Shown here piece after piece: positions 45,948 to 55,119 of a stretch of 64,000 nucleotides of DNA. The stretch is from Nitrososphaerota archaeon. GTDB taxonomy: Archaea > Thermoproteota > Nitrososphaeria > Nitrososphaerales > Gagatemarchaeaceae. A program made the position numbers and the translations under genes. The notes below the pieces were generated by a model. It did no database searches and was not told where the DNA came from. It saw only the letters and a list, made by a program, of their open reading frames with translations. Within the stretch, counting starts at the first letter, position 1. The number at the start of each line of letters is the position of its first letter. The stretch is from positions 41,588 to 105,587 of the forward strand of contig DAHVLJ010000020.1 in NCBI GenBank assembly GCA_027320425.1, read 5' to 3'.

Positions 45948-46781
45948 TTGCAGGATTTGTCCGCCCCTGAATCCAAACCTCAGCGGAGGCGCTTCGGGGT
46001 CGCCGTTGCGGTCCTATTGCTTGTCGGCTCTGCGCTTACGATACCACTGGTGTCTTACGGAGCCGTCGCAACATCCGCAGGTCCCGGGCCAGGGACGATG
46101 CCAAGGGTCACGGTGCTAGTCGTGCAGCCTCCGGGCCAAATCCATGGAAACGCGGTGCTCGACGGCGTCGCGACTGTTTTCGTGGTGGCGCCGCCTCAAT
46201 CCGAAGGCTCGAACCACGCGGACGAGAATGGGGCGCCCTCCAATCAGCCAGTCGCGGGAGGGACTGGGGCGCTGGTCATCGTGGCGGAGCCAGCCTTCGG
46301 AAACGGCTCCATCCGGATTCATGAAACCGGGTTCGGGCTAGGTTCATCACCGGGGCAGGGCTTCGGGCCCTCAGGAACGTGGCTCCCGGACGGGTCCGCG
46401 GTCAGGGCAGGGTTCATGGGGGAGGGGATGGTCGTCCCATCGTCGGTATCCTCAGTCACCGCCGCTGTTCCCAAGATATGGTGGGATTTCTTTCAAAGGC
46501 GGTCGAAGTTCGAAATATACGTGGAGATGCTGGAGCTCATGAAAAGCGGCCCGATGACCCCCTTTGAGGTCGCTTTCTACGCGAGACTAAACCACAAGCG
46601 CACCAAGGAATACGCCGAGTTCCTCGCCGACGCTGGCTATCTACAGCCAGTAACCGAAGAGGGGAGGGTGCTCTATGCTCTGACGAACGAAGGCCAGGGC
46701 TTCCTGGACCGGGTGCAGACGCTGCTTGTCGCGCCGGGCATCATCGAAGGCGCTAGTCACGAATATCAGCGTGACTTTTGA
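45948..46781 (+). CDS. Membrane protein with C-terminal winged-helix domain
   Basis: Protein of 277 residues from TTG 45948, placed 27 nt or less after a CCTAAAATAC box (45923-45932); the open frame further upstream to 45765 overlaps the protease start and is not needed. One strong transmembrane segment (about residues 16-36) is followed by a Pro/Gly-rich low-complexity region, then from about residue 185 a winged-helix domain (SKFEIYVEMLELMKSG, FEVAFYARLNHKRTKEYAEFL, YALTNEGQGFLDRV). Resembles archaeal membrane-bound one-component regulators. How the DNA-binding end reaches the cytosol depends on topology, which I cannot settle. Confidence 0.7.
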   Translation: MQDLSAPESKPQRRRFGVAVAVLLLVGSALTIPLVSYGAVATSAGPGPGTMPRVTVLVVQPPGQIHGNAVLDGVATVFVVAPPQSEGSNHADENGAPSNQPVAGGTGALVIVAEPAFGNGSIRIHETGFGLGSSPGQGFGPSGTWLPDGSAVRAGFMGEGMVVPSSVSSVTAAVPKIWWDFFQRRSKFEIYVEMLELMKSGPMTPFEVAFYARLNHKRTKEYAEFLADAGYLQPVTEEGRVLYALTNEGQGFLDRVQTLLVAPGIIEGASHEYQRDF

Positions 46782-47225
46782 GATTCACAAAGCCTATATC
46801 GTGAAGCGGCGCCAAACATGGATGCTCTAGATGAAGGGGTTTCGGGAAGAGCCGTCTGAGATTACCGATGAAGAGCCAAACCGTCGATAGAGCGTCTAGG
46901 GATCTGTAGGTCAGAATCTCGGCAAAGTGACTCGCTGAAAGAGATCGACCCCACTAGACCTTCTGCAGCAGCAAAGCGACGAGTACGGGCCATTCCCGCA
47001 GAACTCGTGAACCCCTGACATGCATGCGCTACACGACAACATGGTCTTGGCGACAAGCGCCTTGGTTATGAAATGCTCCGAATTACTTTCTGTGCTTTAC
47101 TGTGCTCTAAAGAAAAAACGGAGAGCGCTGGATGGCTCTTCATCGGTTTGGCAGCGTGATATTCACAAAGACGGCGCCCTTCGGCTTTGATCTGGCTAGA
47201 TAGAAGAGGTGCGCGGTCGCAGGCT
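46782..47225. other. 444-base stretch without a convincing gene
   Basis: No reading frame with family similarity. A CCTATATCG box at 46792-46800 could start a short transcript near 46820. ATTCACAAAG occurs twice (near 46783 and 47160). An A-rich run (47111-47119) is the only homopolymer of note. No tRNA or known structured RNA was recognised. Confidence 0.5.
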
Positions 47226-47636
47226 TCAGCTTCCGCCTTTGATCCTCATTATGCGGTTGCGGCCCATCATTGCCCAATACTCCACTTCTGCGCCCGGTGC
47301 CAGGTTCCCGGTCAGCTCGGCCATCTCTTCTGCTGTGGGTTTCGGCGTCTCAAGGACTTCAAACGTGGCAAGATCCATGATCTGAACGGTGTTGTCCATG
47401 ATAGAGGTGACCTGCCCTGACCTCTTGTCTATCATGGGGATGTCGACCCTAGACTCGGCAGGCGCCACGTAACTCTTCTTCGACCCGGTGAAGAGCGATA
47501 GGGCCACCAGCCTTACCTTCGCGCTCCCGTGTTTGCCCGGCTTGAAGTGTTCGCGGCTCACGACCTTACACGGTTCGTCGTCGATGATGATGTAGCTCCC
47601 TTCTTTTACGCTGCCAAGTTCGGCTGGCCTACTCAA
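47226..47636 (-). CDS. eif5a: Translation factor aIF5A
   Basis: Hypusine-containing elongation/initiation factor, 136 residues. The modified lysine is Lys35 in FKPGKHGSAK. N-terminal SH3-like domain, then the OB domain (RSGQVTSIMDNTVQIMDLATF). TTG 47636 start; a rev-strand TTTATTTAG box near 47665-47675 lies upstream. Helps the ribosome through poorly reacting peptide bonds. Confidence 0.95.
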   Translation of the reverse strand: MSRPAELGSVKEGSYIIIDDEPCKVVSREHFKPGKHGSAKVRLVALSLFTGSKKSYVAPAESRVDIPMIDKRSGQVTSIMDNTVQIMDLATFEVLETPKPTAEEMAELTGNLAPGAEVEYWAMMGRNRIMRIKGGS

Positions 47637-47770
47637 ATTGTAACGGGCCTGGCTCGCCGAACAAGCTAAATAAACGTCTCATCGGCTGACCGTTCGTCCG
47701 GGCAAATGGAGTTGCGTCTGACGTCGGCTTTTTCGGCAAGGCAAGATTGAATCTTTGAAGGCATCCCCTA

Positions 47771-48265
47771 TTGTCTGAGCCGGCATACATCCTCGACTCC
47801 ACGGCGTTCTATGCCGGGATTCCATACCAGGGGAGCGGACGCTATTACACGACTTATCTGGTCCTCGAGGAGGTCAAGCACCACAACGTCGGCGCCTCTC
47901 TCATACACAGCCGCGTCCAGGTGACCGAGCCGTCTCCCGAGTCTCTCACCAGGGTGAGGGGCACGGCTACGAAGACCGGGGACATCGGGGCGCTGTCTCA
48001 GACCGATCTCTCGCTGCTCGCGTTGAGCCTTGACCTCATGAACAGCGAAGGGGGAGCGAGCCTGGTCACCGATGATTTTGCCGTCCGCAACGTCGCCGAA
48101 GTCCTTTCGATCCCGCTGGCGCAGACTTCGTTGAAGGGCGGCGAGTGGAGGAACATCACCTGGAAGATCTATTGCCGGGGGTGCGGGAAGACCTACACCA
48201 ACCCGAAGCTGACCGTCTGCCCTGTGTGCGGCACCCAGCTCGTCAGGAAAGCATCGAGCAGCTGA
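47771..48265 (+). CDS. nob1: Endoribonuclease Nob1
   Basis: PIN-domain nuclease that matures the 3' end of 16S rRNA, 164 residues. Catalytic acidic residues: Asp9 (ILDSTAFYAG), Asp in SQTDLSLLAL and TDDFAVRNVA. The C-terminal zinc ribbon YCRGCGKTYTNPKLTVCPVCG is characteristic. Start TTG 47771. Divergent from aIF5A. Confidence 0.93.
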   Translation: MSEPAYILDSTAFYAGIPYQGSGRYYTTYLVLEEVKHHNVGASLIHSRVQVTEPSPESLTRVRGTATKTGDIGALSQTDLSLLALSLDLMNSEGGASLVTDDFAVRNVAEVLSIPLAQTSLKGGEWRNITWKIYCRGCGKTYTNPKLTVCPVCGTQLVRKASSS

Positions 48266-48287
48266 ACGCGGGAACCCGCCCAAGTTC

Positions 48288-48295
48288 GTATATAT
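48288..48295 (+). promoter_or_regulatory. TATA box of the ferredoxin gene
   Basis: GTATATAT centred 27 nt before the GTG at 48319; a clear example of the leaderless promoter arrangement. Confidence 0.75.
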
Positions 48296-48318
48296 CGGAG
48301 AAGCTTCCAAGGAGAATC

Positions 48319-48687
48319 GTGTTGGACTGGACAGTACCCGCTTTCGCAGTCGGTGGAGCAGCCTTGCTCGTCACAGCATACAAGCTCACTCAGTTCTCCA
48401 AGGAGCCTGACGGCTGGTGGACCAGGGCGATACTTCAGGACAGGAGGGTCAAAGTCAGAACAGATTGGAATCTCTGCATGGGTGCGGGGAGCTGCACAGA
48501 GCTTGCTCCCGGGATGTTCAGGCTCGACTGGAGCAAGAAGAAGTCCAGGTTCGACCCTGCGCCGTTAGAGGTGCACGATGACGAGAACGCCAAGGCCGAG
48601 GAGATATTCCGGGCGGCCCAGTCATGCCCTTACAGGGCGATAGTCCTCGAGGACGCAGTGACCGGCGAGCGACTCTTCCCCACATGA
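48319..48687 (+). CDS. Membrane-tethered ferredoxin
   Basis: Electron carrier of 122 residues from GTG 48319. A short hydrophobic N-terminus (VPAFAVGGAALLVTAYKL) could anchor it to the membrane. Cluster motif: CMGAGSC (C-x5-C) and a downstream CPYRAI Cys, giving three ligands as in [3Fe-4S] or three-Cys [4Fe-4S] ferredoxins of the actinobacterial/P450-partner type. Redox partner unknown; no oxidoreductase gene is adjacent. Confidence 0.82.
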   Translation: MLDWTVPAFAVGGAALLVTAYKLTQFSKEPDGWWTRAILQDRRVKVRTDWNLCMGAGSCTELAPGMFRLDWSKKKSRFDPAPLEVHDDENAKAEEIFRAAQSCPYRAIVLEDAVTGERLFPT

Positions 48688-48815
48688 GGGGACCCCCTAC
48701 TCGCCTCACATCCCAATAGAAACATCTTTCATTGGTACGCTCAGGTTTTGCTACTAATACCAAAGATACTACTGCACTTATATACGACTGGTTGTTTACT
48801 GAAAGTGAGTAGAAA

Positions 48816-49802
48816 TTGAGATACCCTAGAACATCGGTTTTGCAGGTTTCAGACAGGTGCCCCCAGTGCGGCAAGAGGTCACTGGTCGAGGACGCGAACA
48901 CGGGCGAGCTCACGTGCAACAGCTGCGGCTTCGTGGTGACCGAACGAGCGATCGATCGCGGCCCAGAATGGCGGTCATTCAGCGACGAGAAAGGCGAGGA
49001 CAAGGCGCGCACCGGCGCTCCTACGTCGATCACCTACAGAGACATGGGTCTCTCCACCATGATAGGGAAGTACAACAGGGACGCCTCAGGACGGGCGTTC
49101 GGTTCCACGATGCGCAGCAGCATCGACAGGCTCAGGAAGTGGGACAACCGCTCTCCGGCCTTCGGCAACCAGGAGAAGAATCTCAGCATCGCTCTGCGAG
49201 AACTAGAGAAGATGTCCGACAAGCTCGGCGTGTCGCAGGCTGTGAGGGAGCGCGCAGCTTACATCTACAGAAAGGCCTTGGAGCGCGGGCTCCTACGAGG
49301 GCGTTCCATCATCGGCATATCTGCAGCTTCGCTCTACGCGGCGATGAGGGACACGGAGACCCCGAGGACGCTGAAAGACATCGCGGCTGCCAACAACCTC
49401 GAGAAGAAGGCTGTGGCGCGGGACTACAGGATCCTGGTCAAGGAGATGGATTTGACGATGCCTGTCGCAGACGCAGCAAGGAACGTGAACAGGATAGCTT
49501 CGAGCGTCGGCCTCTCTGAGAAGGTAGCCCGTAAGGCCATCGAGATCGTGAGGATAACCGAAGAGAAGGAGATATCAGCCGGCAAGTCTCCAATGGGGCT
49601 TGCCGCAGCATCTCTCTATCTTGCGGGGGTTATCGAAGGAGAGGTCAAAACTCAGAAGGAGATAGCAGAAGCTGCGGGAGTCACCGAGGTGACGGTCAGG
49701 AACAGGTACAAGGGACTGAGGGCTGACATCGGCAAGCAGCTCGGGCTAGACGAAGAGCAACCAACTGGGATTGCCGTCGTCCAGAACGTTCCCACCGTTT
49801 AG
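48816..49802 (+). CDS. tfb: Transcription initiation factor TFB
   Basis: Archaeal TFIIB homologue that bridges TBP and RNA polymerase, 328 residues. N-terminal zinc ribbon (CPQCGKRSLV...CNSCG), B-finger region (RAIDRGPEWRSF), then two cyclin repeats (starting about residues 125 and 225; RSIIGISAASLYAAMR and SPMGLAAASLYLAG). Start TTG 48816 preceded by GTGAG and, further up, TTATATAC (48779-48786). A stop-to-start gap of 25 bases leads to an MFS gene. Confidence 0.96.
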   Translation: MRYPRTSVLQVSDRCPQCGKRSLVEDANTGELTCNSCGFVVTERAIDRGPEWRSFSDEKGEDKARTGAPTSITYRDMGLSTMIGKYNRDASGRAFGSTMRSSIDRLRKWDNRSPAFGNQEKNLSIALRELEKMSDKLGVSQAVRERAAYIYRKALERGLLRGRSIIGISAASLYAAMRDTETPRTLKDIAAANNLEKKAVARDYRILVKEMDLTMPVADAARNVNRIASSVGLSEKVARKAIEIVRITEEKEISAGKSPMGLAAASLYLAGVIEGEVKTQKEIAEAAGVTEVTVRNRYKGLRADIGKQLGLDEEQPTGIAVVQNVPTV

Positions 49803-49827
49803 ATAGCTTCCCAACAGAAGGGAAGGC

Positions 49828-51078
49828 GTGGCTGAGAGCTCCCCGAAGTCTGGCCCCAGCTATTCTTCCCTCCTGAAGAACAGGTCCTTTTCATTTCTCT
49901 GGATCGGCCAACTCGTCTCACAGTCCGGAGACGCAGTGTTCGACATCGCCCTACTCTGGCTCGTCTGGGTGACCACGCAGTCTACTGCGCTCGTGGGGCT
50001 GACCCAGGCTGCAGTGCTCGTCCCAGCTGTTCTTGTTTCCCCCTTCGCAGGGGTCTACGCGGACAGGACCAACAGGAGGAACTTGATCGTCCTGAGCAAC
50101 GTGGCCCAGGGGATCGTCACGGCCGGGGTCTCCGTCCTTTACGTGCTTAGCGCCCTAGACTTCTCCGTCCTCATCGTCCTGGTCCTGCTTCTCTACAGCT
50201 GTGCCCAATTCTACAGGGCGGCGAGTAACGCCATCGTCCCCAGCATTGTCAGCAGAGAGAACATCGGGGCCGCCAACGGTCTCTTCTCGCTGACCCAGTC
50301 TGCCAACCAACTGATGGGATACACCCTCGGAGGGGTGATCATAGGCGTCTTGGGCCTCGCAGTCCCCATCACCTACGACAGCCTGACCTTCTTCGCGGCC
50401 GCCTTCCTAGTGCTATTGATAGCGAAGGGGCACGGCCAGGCTAGGCCTTCGGGCAGCCCCGACGGTGCGAGTTCCTTCACGAAGGATTTCCGCGAAGGCC
50501 TGAGCTACGTCAGGCAGAGCAGGTTCTTTCTGGAGTTGATGTTCCTAGGAGTCGTGGTCAACTTCTTCGCCACGGCTGTGTTCGCCATCCTCGCGCCTTA
50601 CTCGGAAGTCTGGGTGCACGGGGGCTCATCGACTTACGGTTTCCTCTCTGCAGCCTTTGCTCTGGGCACCATCGTCGGGTCCGTATTGATTGGGAAGGTC
50701 AACTTCAGGGCTTACGTAGGCAAGCTCCTTTTCTTCGGGGTCATCGCTTCCGGCGGCATCCTCATCCTGCTCGGTCTAATCCGGAGCATCCCGCCCGCGC
50801 TTGCAGCTTTCTCTGCAGTAGGAGTCATCCTGGCGGTCGTGAACGTCCCACTCAACACCCTCTTTCAGACGAAGGTGCCCAAGGAGATGCTGGGCCGCGC
50901 CGGAACCGTGCTCAGCGCGTCCTTGACGGCGGCCCAGCCCATAGCAGCGGTCTTATCGGGCGTCCTGGCAGGAATCTACTCCATCGGCGCAGTCATCACG
51001 GTGTCGGGGGTTGCAGTGATGGTGGCCACCGCGGTGCTGTATTTCGTCTTCAAAGAGCTGAGGAATGTAAGCTACTAG
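49828..51078 (+). CDS. MFS transporter (MFS_3 / macrolide-efflux-like)
   Basis: Transporter of 416 residues with about 12 hydrophobic helices. The N-terminus SLLKNRSFSFLWIGQLVSQSGD and the loop motif GVYADRTNRRN are typical of the MFS_3/MefA-like efflux group. Start GTG 49828. Probably cotranscribed with tfb; the tRNA-Ala gene lies just beyond in the opposite direction. Confidence 0.88.
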   Translation: MAESSPKSGPSYSSLLKNRSFSFLWIGQLVSQSGDAVFDIALLWLVWVTTQSTALVGLTQAAVLVPAVLVSPFAGVYADRTNRRNLIVLSNVAQGIVTAGVSVLYVLSALDFSVLIVLVLLLYSCAQFYRAASNAIVPSIVSRENIGAANGLFSLTQSANQLMGYTLGGVIIGVLGLAVPITYDSLTFFAAAFLVLLIAKGHGQARPSGSPDGASSFTKDFREGLSYVRQSRFFLELMFLGVVVNFFATAVFAILAPYSEVWVHGGSSTYGFLSAAFALGTIVGSVLIGKVNFRAYVGKLLFFGVIASGGILILLGLIRSIPPALAAFSAVGVILAVVNVPLNTLFQTKVPKEMLGRAGTVLSASLTAAQPIAAVLSGVLAGIYSIGAVITVSGVAVMVATAVLYFVFKELRNVSY

Positions 51079-51085
51079 AAAGAAG

Positions 51086-51158
51086 TGGACCGGGGGGGAA
51101 TTGAACCCCCGACCTCCCGCGTGCGAGGCGGGCGTTCGTACCGCTGAACTACCGGCCC
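51086..51158 (-). tRNA. tRNA-Ala (anticodon CGC)
   Basis: Full cloverleaf of 73 nt, CCA not encoded, no intron. Acceptor stem GGGCCGG with CCGGTCC includes the G3-U70 wobble pair that identifies alanine tRNA; anticodon stem CCCGC/GCGGG encloses the loop CTCGCAC; T-arm GGGGG-TTCAATT-CCCCC. Confidence 0.95.
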
Positions 51159-51193
51159 TTGTTTTCGGCCTCGTCGCGTAGCTCGTATAAGAG

Positions 51194-51970
51194 TTAGTGG
51201 ACCCTGCAGACTTCCGGCGCGCGTCGCTTATGCGACGACCGCTCGTAACGGTCCACCAAAGCCTTCACCACGTCCGGTTTCATTCTTAGCTTGGCAGCCG
51301 TTTCTTCGACCCCCTTCTTCTGGTCGACGTGCAGTCTAAGGACCCCGTCGATGATGTTGTAGCTCATCCCTAGCTCGCCCTCTGCCGTCTGACCGGGCCA
51401 AAGCCTTGGGCTGCTCCGTTTCGAGATGACCCTCCTGCTGATGCCGAGTATCTCCCCTAGCTTCCTCACCTCGGTCTTGTACAGGTCTCCGATTGGAAGG
51501 ATGTCTACTCCGCCATCTCCATACTTGGTAAAGTACCCCACGAGAGCCTCAGACCTGTCTCCCGTGCCGACGACGATCTTGTTCGACAGATTGGCGTGGT
51601 AATAGAGCAGAGACATCCTGATTCTCGCCCTCAGGTTCCCCTCGGCCAGCCTGTCCCGTTGCAGTCCTTTCAGGAACGCCCTGTGGATGGGAGCGATATC
51701 GACGACCTTCGTATCCGCGCAGAGCTCTTCGGCTATGGACGACGCATCCTCAATGTCCACTTCAGGCGTGACGCGCTTGTCGGGCATTATCAGACAGGTC
51801 ACACGTTTGTTCCCCAGCGCCTCCACTGTGAGATAGGCTGTCACGGCCGAGTCGATGCCGCCGCTCAATCCAAGTACAGCGCCGTCGACATGAGCTCGTT
51901 CAGCCCTGTCCTTGATGAATCTGACAATCCTCTCTCTCGCGGCCATGATGTCAATCTCGCTTCGGGGCAA
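51194..51970 (-). CDS. nadE: NAD synthetase
   Basis: Ammonia-dependent NAD synthetase of 258 residues converting nicotinate adenine dinucleotide to NAD. PP-loop GLSGGIDSAVTAYL (34-47), then VVGTGDRSEALVGYFTKYGDGGVD. No glutaminase domain. Start TTG 51970, 30 nt after a GGTATTTC box (51996-52003 on this strand); an ATG eight codons inside is the alternative. Divergent from pncB, making a NAD block. Confidence 0.93.
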   Translation of the reverse strand: MPRSEIDIMAARERIVRFIKDRAERAHVDGAVLGLSGGIDSAVTAYLTVEALGNKRVTCLIMPDKRVTPEVDIEDASSIAEELCADTKVVDIAPIHRAFLKGLQRDRLAEGNLRARIRMSLLYYHANLSNKIVVGTGDRSEALVGYFTKYGDGGVDILPIGDLYKTEVRKLGEILGISRRVISKRSSPRLWPGQTAEGELGMSYNIIDGVLRLHVDQKKGVEETAAKLRMKPDVVKALVDRYERSSHKRRAPEVCRVH

Positions 51971-52034
51971 CCCGAAGATCGGTTCGTGAGGGCCAGAAAT
52001 ACCTTTTCAACCCCCGGTCACACGAAGGGGCTCG

Positions 52035-53249
52035 ATGGCTGGCTTCGACCTGGATGACCGGAGATTCTGGCTGGCGAACGAGGCTGAAATCAAGAACGGA
52101 GACACGACCGACGTCTACTTCCGACACACCGAGCAAGTCCTCCGCAAGGGTGGATACAATCCGCGGGTCGTCATGGAGATCTACGCTCGTGACGTGCCAT
52201 ACCCGCAGAACTGGGGGCTCCTCACAGGCGTGTACGAAGTGGCGAAGCTCCTGGAAGGCACCCGCGTCAGCGTTTCGGCCATGGATGAAGGGACAGTCTT
52301 CCTGGCTGACTCAACCACTGCCATGTATGAACCCCTCCTCACCATAGAGGGGCGCTATCTCGACTTCCTCTGGTACGAAACAGCGATCCTCGGACTCCTG
52401 GGGTCTTCGACAAGCGTCTCGACCAGGGCCGCAAGGTTCAGGCGTGCAGCGGGGGCCAAGACGTTGCTCAGCTTCGGGACGCGAAGGGTCCACCCTGCTC
52501 TCTCCGCGCTAGTCGAGCGGGCGTGCTACGTCGCAGGGTTCGACGGCGTCTCCAACGTGCTTGGAGCGGAGCTCTTGCATGTCGCTCCCGCAGGAACCAT
52601 GCCTCACGCGCTGGTCCAGATAGTCGGGGACCCAGAGAAGGCGTGGAAGCTATTCGACAGAGACGCGCCGAAGGAGGCGCCCCGGATTGCCCTCGTCGAC
52701 ACCTTCTGGGACGAGAAGACGGAGGCGGTCAGAGCGTTCGAGGTCTTGGGGAAGAGACTCTGGGGGGTACGCATCGACACCCCGGCATCACGACGGGGAA
52801 ACTTCAGACAGATAGTCGAGGAGGTCCGTTGGGAGCTGGACATACGCGGTGGCAAGGACGTCAAGATTATCGCCTCGGGAAGGCTTGACGAAGACGCGGT
52901 TACCGGCCTATGCGACCTCGTGGATGGCTTCGGGGTGGGGACGGCAGTCGCCTACCCTCCAGCGATCGACCTAAGCGCGAAGATCGTCGAAGTCAGTGGT
53001 CCAGGAGGGACAGAGTTCAGGGCGAAGCGGGGCGGCCTCGGCGGTAGGAAGCAGGTCTATCGCAGGAAAGGGTTCAACGACGTCGTCACCTTGGAGAAGG
53101 GAGACGCGCCAGGCGAGGCCCTGCTCAAACCCTTGCTGGAAAAGGGACGTATCGTCAGGAGATATGAAGGGCTGGACTCGATAAGATCGCGAGTGCGAAG
53201 GCAACTCAAGGAGATTGGCGCATCCCAGCCGAAGATTTCGTGGAGGTGA
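52035..53249 (+). CDS. pncB: Nicotinate phosphoribosyltransferase
   Basis: Salvages nicotinate with PRPP to nicotinate mononucleotide; 404 residues. Motifs: NGDTTDVYFRHTEQVL (N-terminus), LSFGTRRVHPA, and the phosphate-site region VKIIASGRLDEDAV. A zinc-ribbon tail is absent. pncA follows four bases after its stop, so the two salvage enzymes are made together. Confidence 0.92.
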   Translation: MAGFDLDDRRFWLANEAEIKNGDTTDVYFRHTEQVLRKGGYNPRVVMEIYARDVPYPQNWGLLTGVYEVAKLLEGTRVSVSAMDEGTVFLADSTTAMYEPLLTIEGRYLDFLWYETAILGLLGSSTSVSTRAARFRRAAGAKTLLSFGTRRVHPALSALVERACYVAGFDGVSNVLGAELLHVAPAGTMPHALVQIVGDPEKAWKLFDRDAPKEAPRIALVDTFWDEKTEAVRAFEVLGKRLWGVRIDTPASRRGNFRQIVEEVRWELDIRGGKDVKIIASGRLDEDAVTGLCDLVDGFGVGTAVAYPPAIDLSAKIVEVSGPGGTEFRAKRGGLGGRKQVYRRKGFNDVVTLEKGDAPGEALLKPLLEKGRIVRRYEGLDSIRSRVRRQLKEIGASQPKISWR

Positions 53250-53252
53250 GCC

Positions 53253-53843
53253 ATGCCCAGGGCCGCGCTGTTAGTGGTTGACGTGCAAAACGACTTCTGC
53301 CCTGGGGGTGCGCTCCCGGTTCCCGGTGGAGACTCGGTCATCCCGGGCCTGAACATGGCCACCTCCGCCTTCGTCCGCGCGGGATTGCCTGTCTTCTTCA
53401 CCAGGGACTGGCACCCACCGAACCACTGTTCGTTCAAGGCTCAGGGAGGGACATGGCCGCCACACTGCGTGCAGGGGACGACCGGCGCCGCATTCCATCC
53501 GTCCCTCGACCTTCCCCCGGGTTCGACCGTGATCAGCAAGGGTGACAGGAAGGACGCGGAGGCTTATTCGGGGTTCCAGGGAACTGACCTTGCGGCGCGG
53601 CTAAGGAGACTCGGGGTGACGAGCGTGTACGTAGGGGGGCTCACCGCCGAGTACTGCGTGAGGACCACCACGGAGGACGCCTTGCGGGAAGGGCTCCGGG
53701 TGGCCGTTTTGTCCGACTGCATCAAAGGGCTCGAGATCCATCCCGGCGACACGTCGGCGGCGATCGAGGAAATGAAGAGGGCGGGTGCGTCGCTCACGAC
53801 ATCGCGGGCCGTCATCAAAGTGATAGTCGGCACACAGCAATAG
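53253..53843 (+). CDS. pncA: Nicotinamidase
   Basis: Isochorismatase-fold amidase of 196 residues converting nicotinamide to nicotinate. Catalytic triad Asp10, Lys96 and Cys135 (TAEYCVRTT); metal ligands Asp52, His54 and His58 in DWHPPNHCSF. Supplies substrate to the adjacent pncB product. Confidence 0.94.
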   Translation: MPRAALLVVDVQNDFCPGGALPVPGGDSVIPGLNMATSAFVRAGLPVFFTRDWHPPNHCSFKAQGGTWPPHCVQGTTGAAFHPSLDLPPGSTVISKGDRKDAEAYSGFQGTDLAARLRRLGVTSVYVGGLTAEYCVRTTTEDALREGLRVAVLSDCIKGLEIHPGDTSAAIEEMKRAGASLTTSRAVIKVIVGTQQ

Positions 53844-54000
53844 GGTCATCATCCCGGTCTTGAGGACCAGTCCAGATCGCCCGTCGTAGCACGCTGCGTG
53901 CCAGACCGAGAACTTTCTGCGTGTTTCTGTATTTATTCGTTCCCGGGCCAAGAAGGCGCCCGTTCGGTTTTATTAACGACATGAGCCTCGTCCGAACACC

Positions 54001-54447
54001 TTGAGCGACGAAAGGGAGGAGTACGCAAGCTGGTGGCTGGCCCTATCCAGAGACCCTGAGTACTACACCAACACGGAACAAGGACAGAAGGAACTCGCAG
54101 ACATGATCCGCAAGGAGTCGGAGCGCCTCCTCGACGAGATAGGGAAGCTGGTCAAACCGACGAAGGAGATAATCTGGCTTTCCAACTACTGCAATTCCTG
54201 TCATTACTTCAGGTCCGAAGGAAGGAAGACGTCATGCGAAAAATGGCACGTTCGCATAGTGAAGCCGTTCCACGGGCAGGCTCTGTGGAAACAGATTCCC
54301 GCGAAGGCGGGAGGCGACGAGAAGGAGTTGGTGGTCGAGGGCATCGACTGGGACACCAGGTGGAAAGAGGTCTCGGAAAAGATAGTGGACATGGCCGTGG
54401 GGATGGTGAACGGCGGGTACCCGTACTTTTGCTACAAGGGAACCTAG
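54001..54447 (+). CDS. Unrecognised Cys-containing protein
   Basis: Soluble protein of 148 residues; no family recognised. It has a helical N-terminus (EYASWWLALSRDPEYYTN) and a metal-site-like cluster CNSCHYF...C...C across residues 64-80 plus a late FCYKGT cysteine. Start TTG 54001, 30 nt after TTTTATTA (53968-53975). A zinc- or iron-sulfur-binding role is an inference from the cysteines. Confidence 0.65.
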   Translation: MSDEREEYASWWLALSRDPEYYTNTEQGQKELADMIRKESERLLDEIGKLVKPTKEIIWLSNYCNSCHYFRSEGRKTSCEKWHVRIVKPFHGQALWKQIPAKAGGDEKELVVEGIDWDTRWKEVSEKIVDMAVGMVNGGYPYFCYKGT

Positions 54448-54555
54448 GCCTAGGCCGAAGAGAGATACTGGTCAAGCTTCTGCGGGCAACGGGCACACGC
54501 GCGGAAACCTGCTTCGGAGAAGATTAATCTCCTAGTCTGCTCTACTCGCGCTAGG

Positions 54556-55113
54556 ATGACCACCGATCGACGGTTCGCCCGTTTCAATGCGAGAGATACG
54601 TCAGGCCCACTCGCCACTCATGTGGTGCCGGAGGGGGGAATGTGCCTCTCGGCGTTCGTGGTGCTCACGGAGGCAGGCAGCCCCAACCATGTCCTCCTCG
54701 GACACCTGAACAGTAACGCCAACTGGGATCACATCGGCGGGCTCGATTCAGAAAGGGTCACGGCGCACTCCAACGGGTGGATGATTCCTTCTTGCCATCT
54801 ACTGCTGAAGGAGTCTCCGCAGGAAGCAGCCAGGCGTGTTTTGGACGAGCAGCTCGGGCTCAAGGACGTCGCGCTCTCAGAGCCTAAGGTCGTGTCTGAA
54901 GTCTACGCGCCAAAGAGATTTCCAGACCTTCCGAGCCACTGGGACCTGGAGTTCATCTTCCGCGGCGTTCTGCCCAGGCGGGAGCTTCCGACGGTGACGG
55001 CTTGGAAAGAGCTTTCCTTCGTCGATGTAAGCAGGACAAAGAAGTCTGAGATAGCGAGGTCCCACGAGGACGTCCTCGAATCTGCAGGCTTCAAGTTCGC
55101 TGGTATGACCTAG
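54556..55113 (+). CDS. Nudix-like hydrolase with a degenerate Nudix box
   Basis: Protein of 185 residues. The Nudix helix is recognisable in KESPQEAARRVLDEQLGL (residues about 85-102), but the canonical REUxEE reads RRVLDE, so metal binding and catalysis may be altered. The ATG is 31 nt after AGATTAATCT (54521-54530), a small palindrome. The gene ends seven bases before the left attachment repeat of the integrated element, so it is the last host gene on that side. Confidence 0.75.
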   Translation: MTTDRRFARFNARDTSGPLATHVVPEGGMCLSAFVVLTEAGSPNHVLLGHLNSNANWDHIGGLDSERVTAHSNGWMIPSCHLLLKESPQEAARRVLDEQLGLKDVALSEPKVVSEVYAPKRFPDLPSHWDLEFIFRGVLPRRELPTVTAWKELSFVDVSRTKKSEIARSHEDVLESAGFKFAGMT

Positions 55114-55119
55114 ACGATG

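Noticed and set aside
46818..46900. Possible C/D box guide RNA (TAGATGA, CTGA, CCGATGA in order)
   Set aside because: Boxes deviate from RTGATGA, the spacing is irregular and no final CTGA box falls at the right distance.
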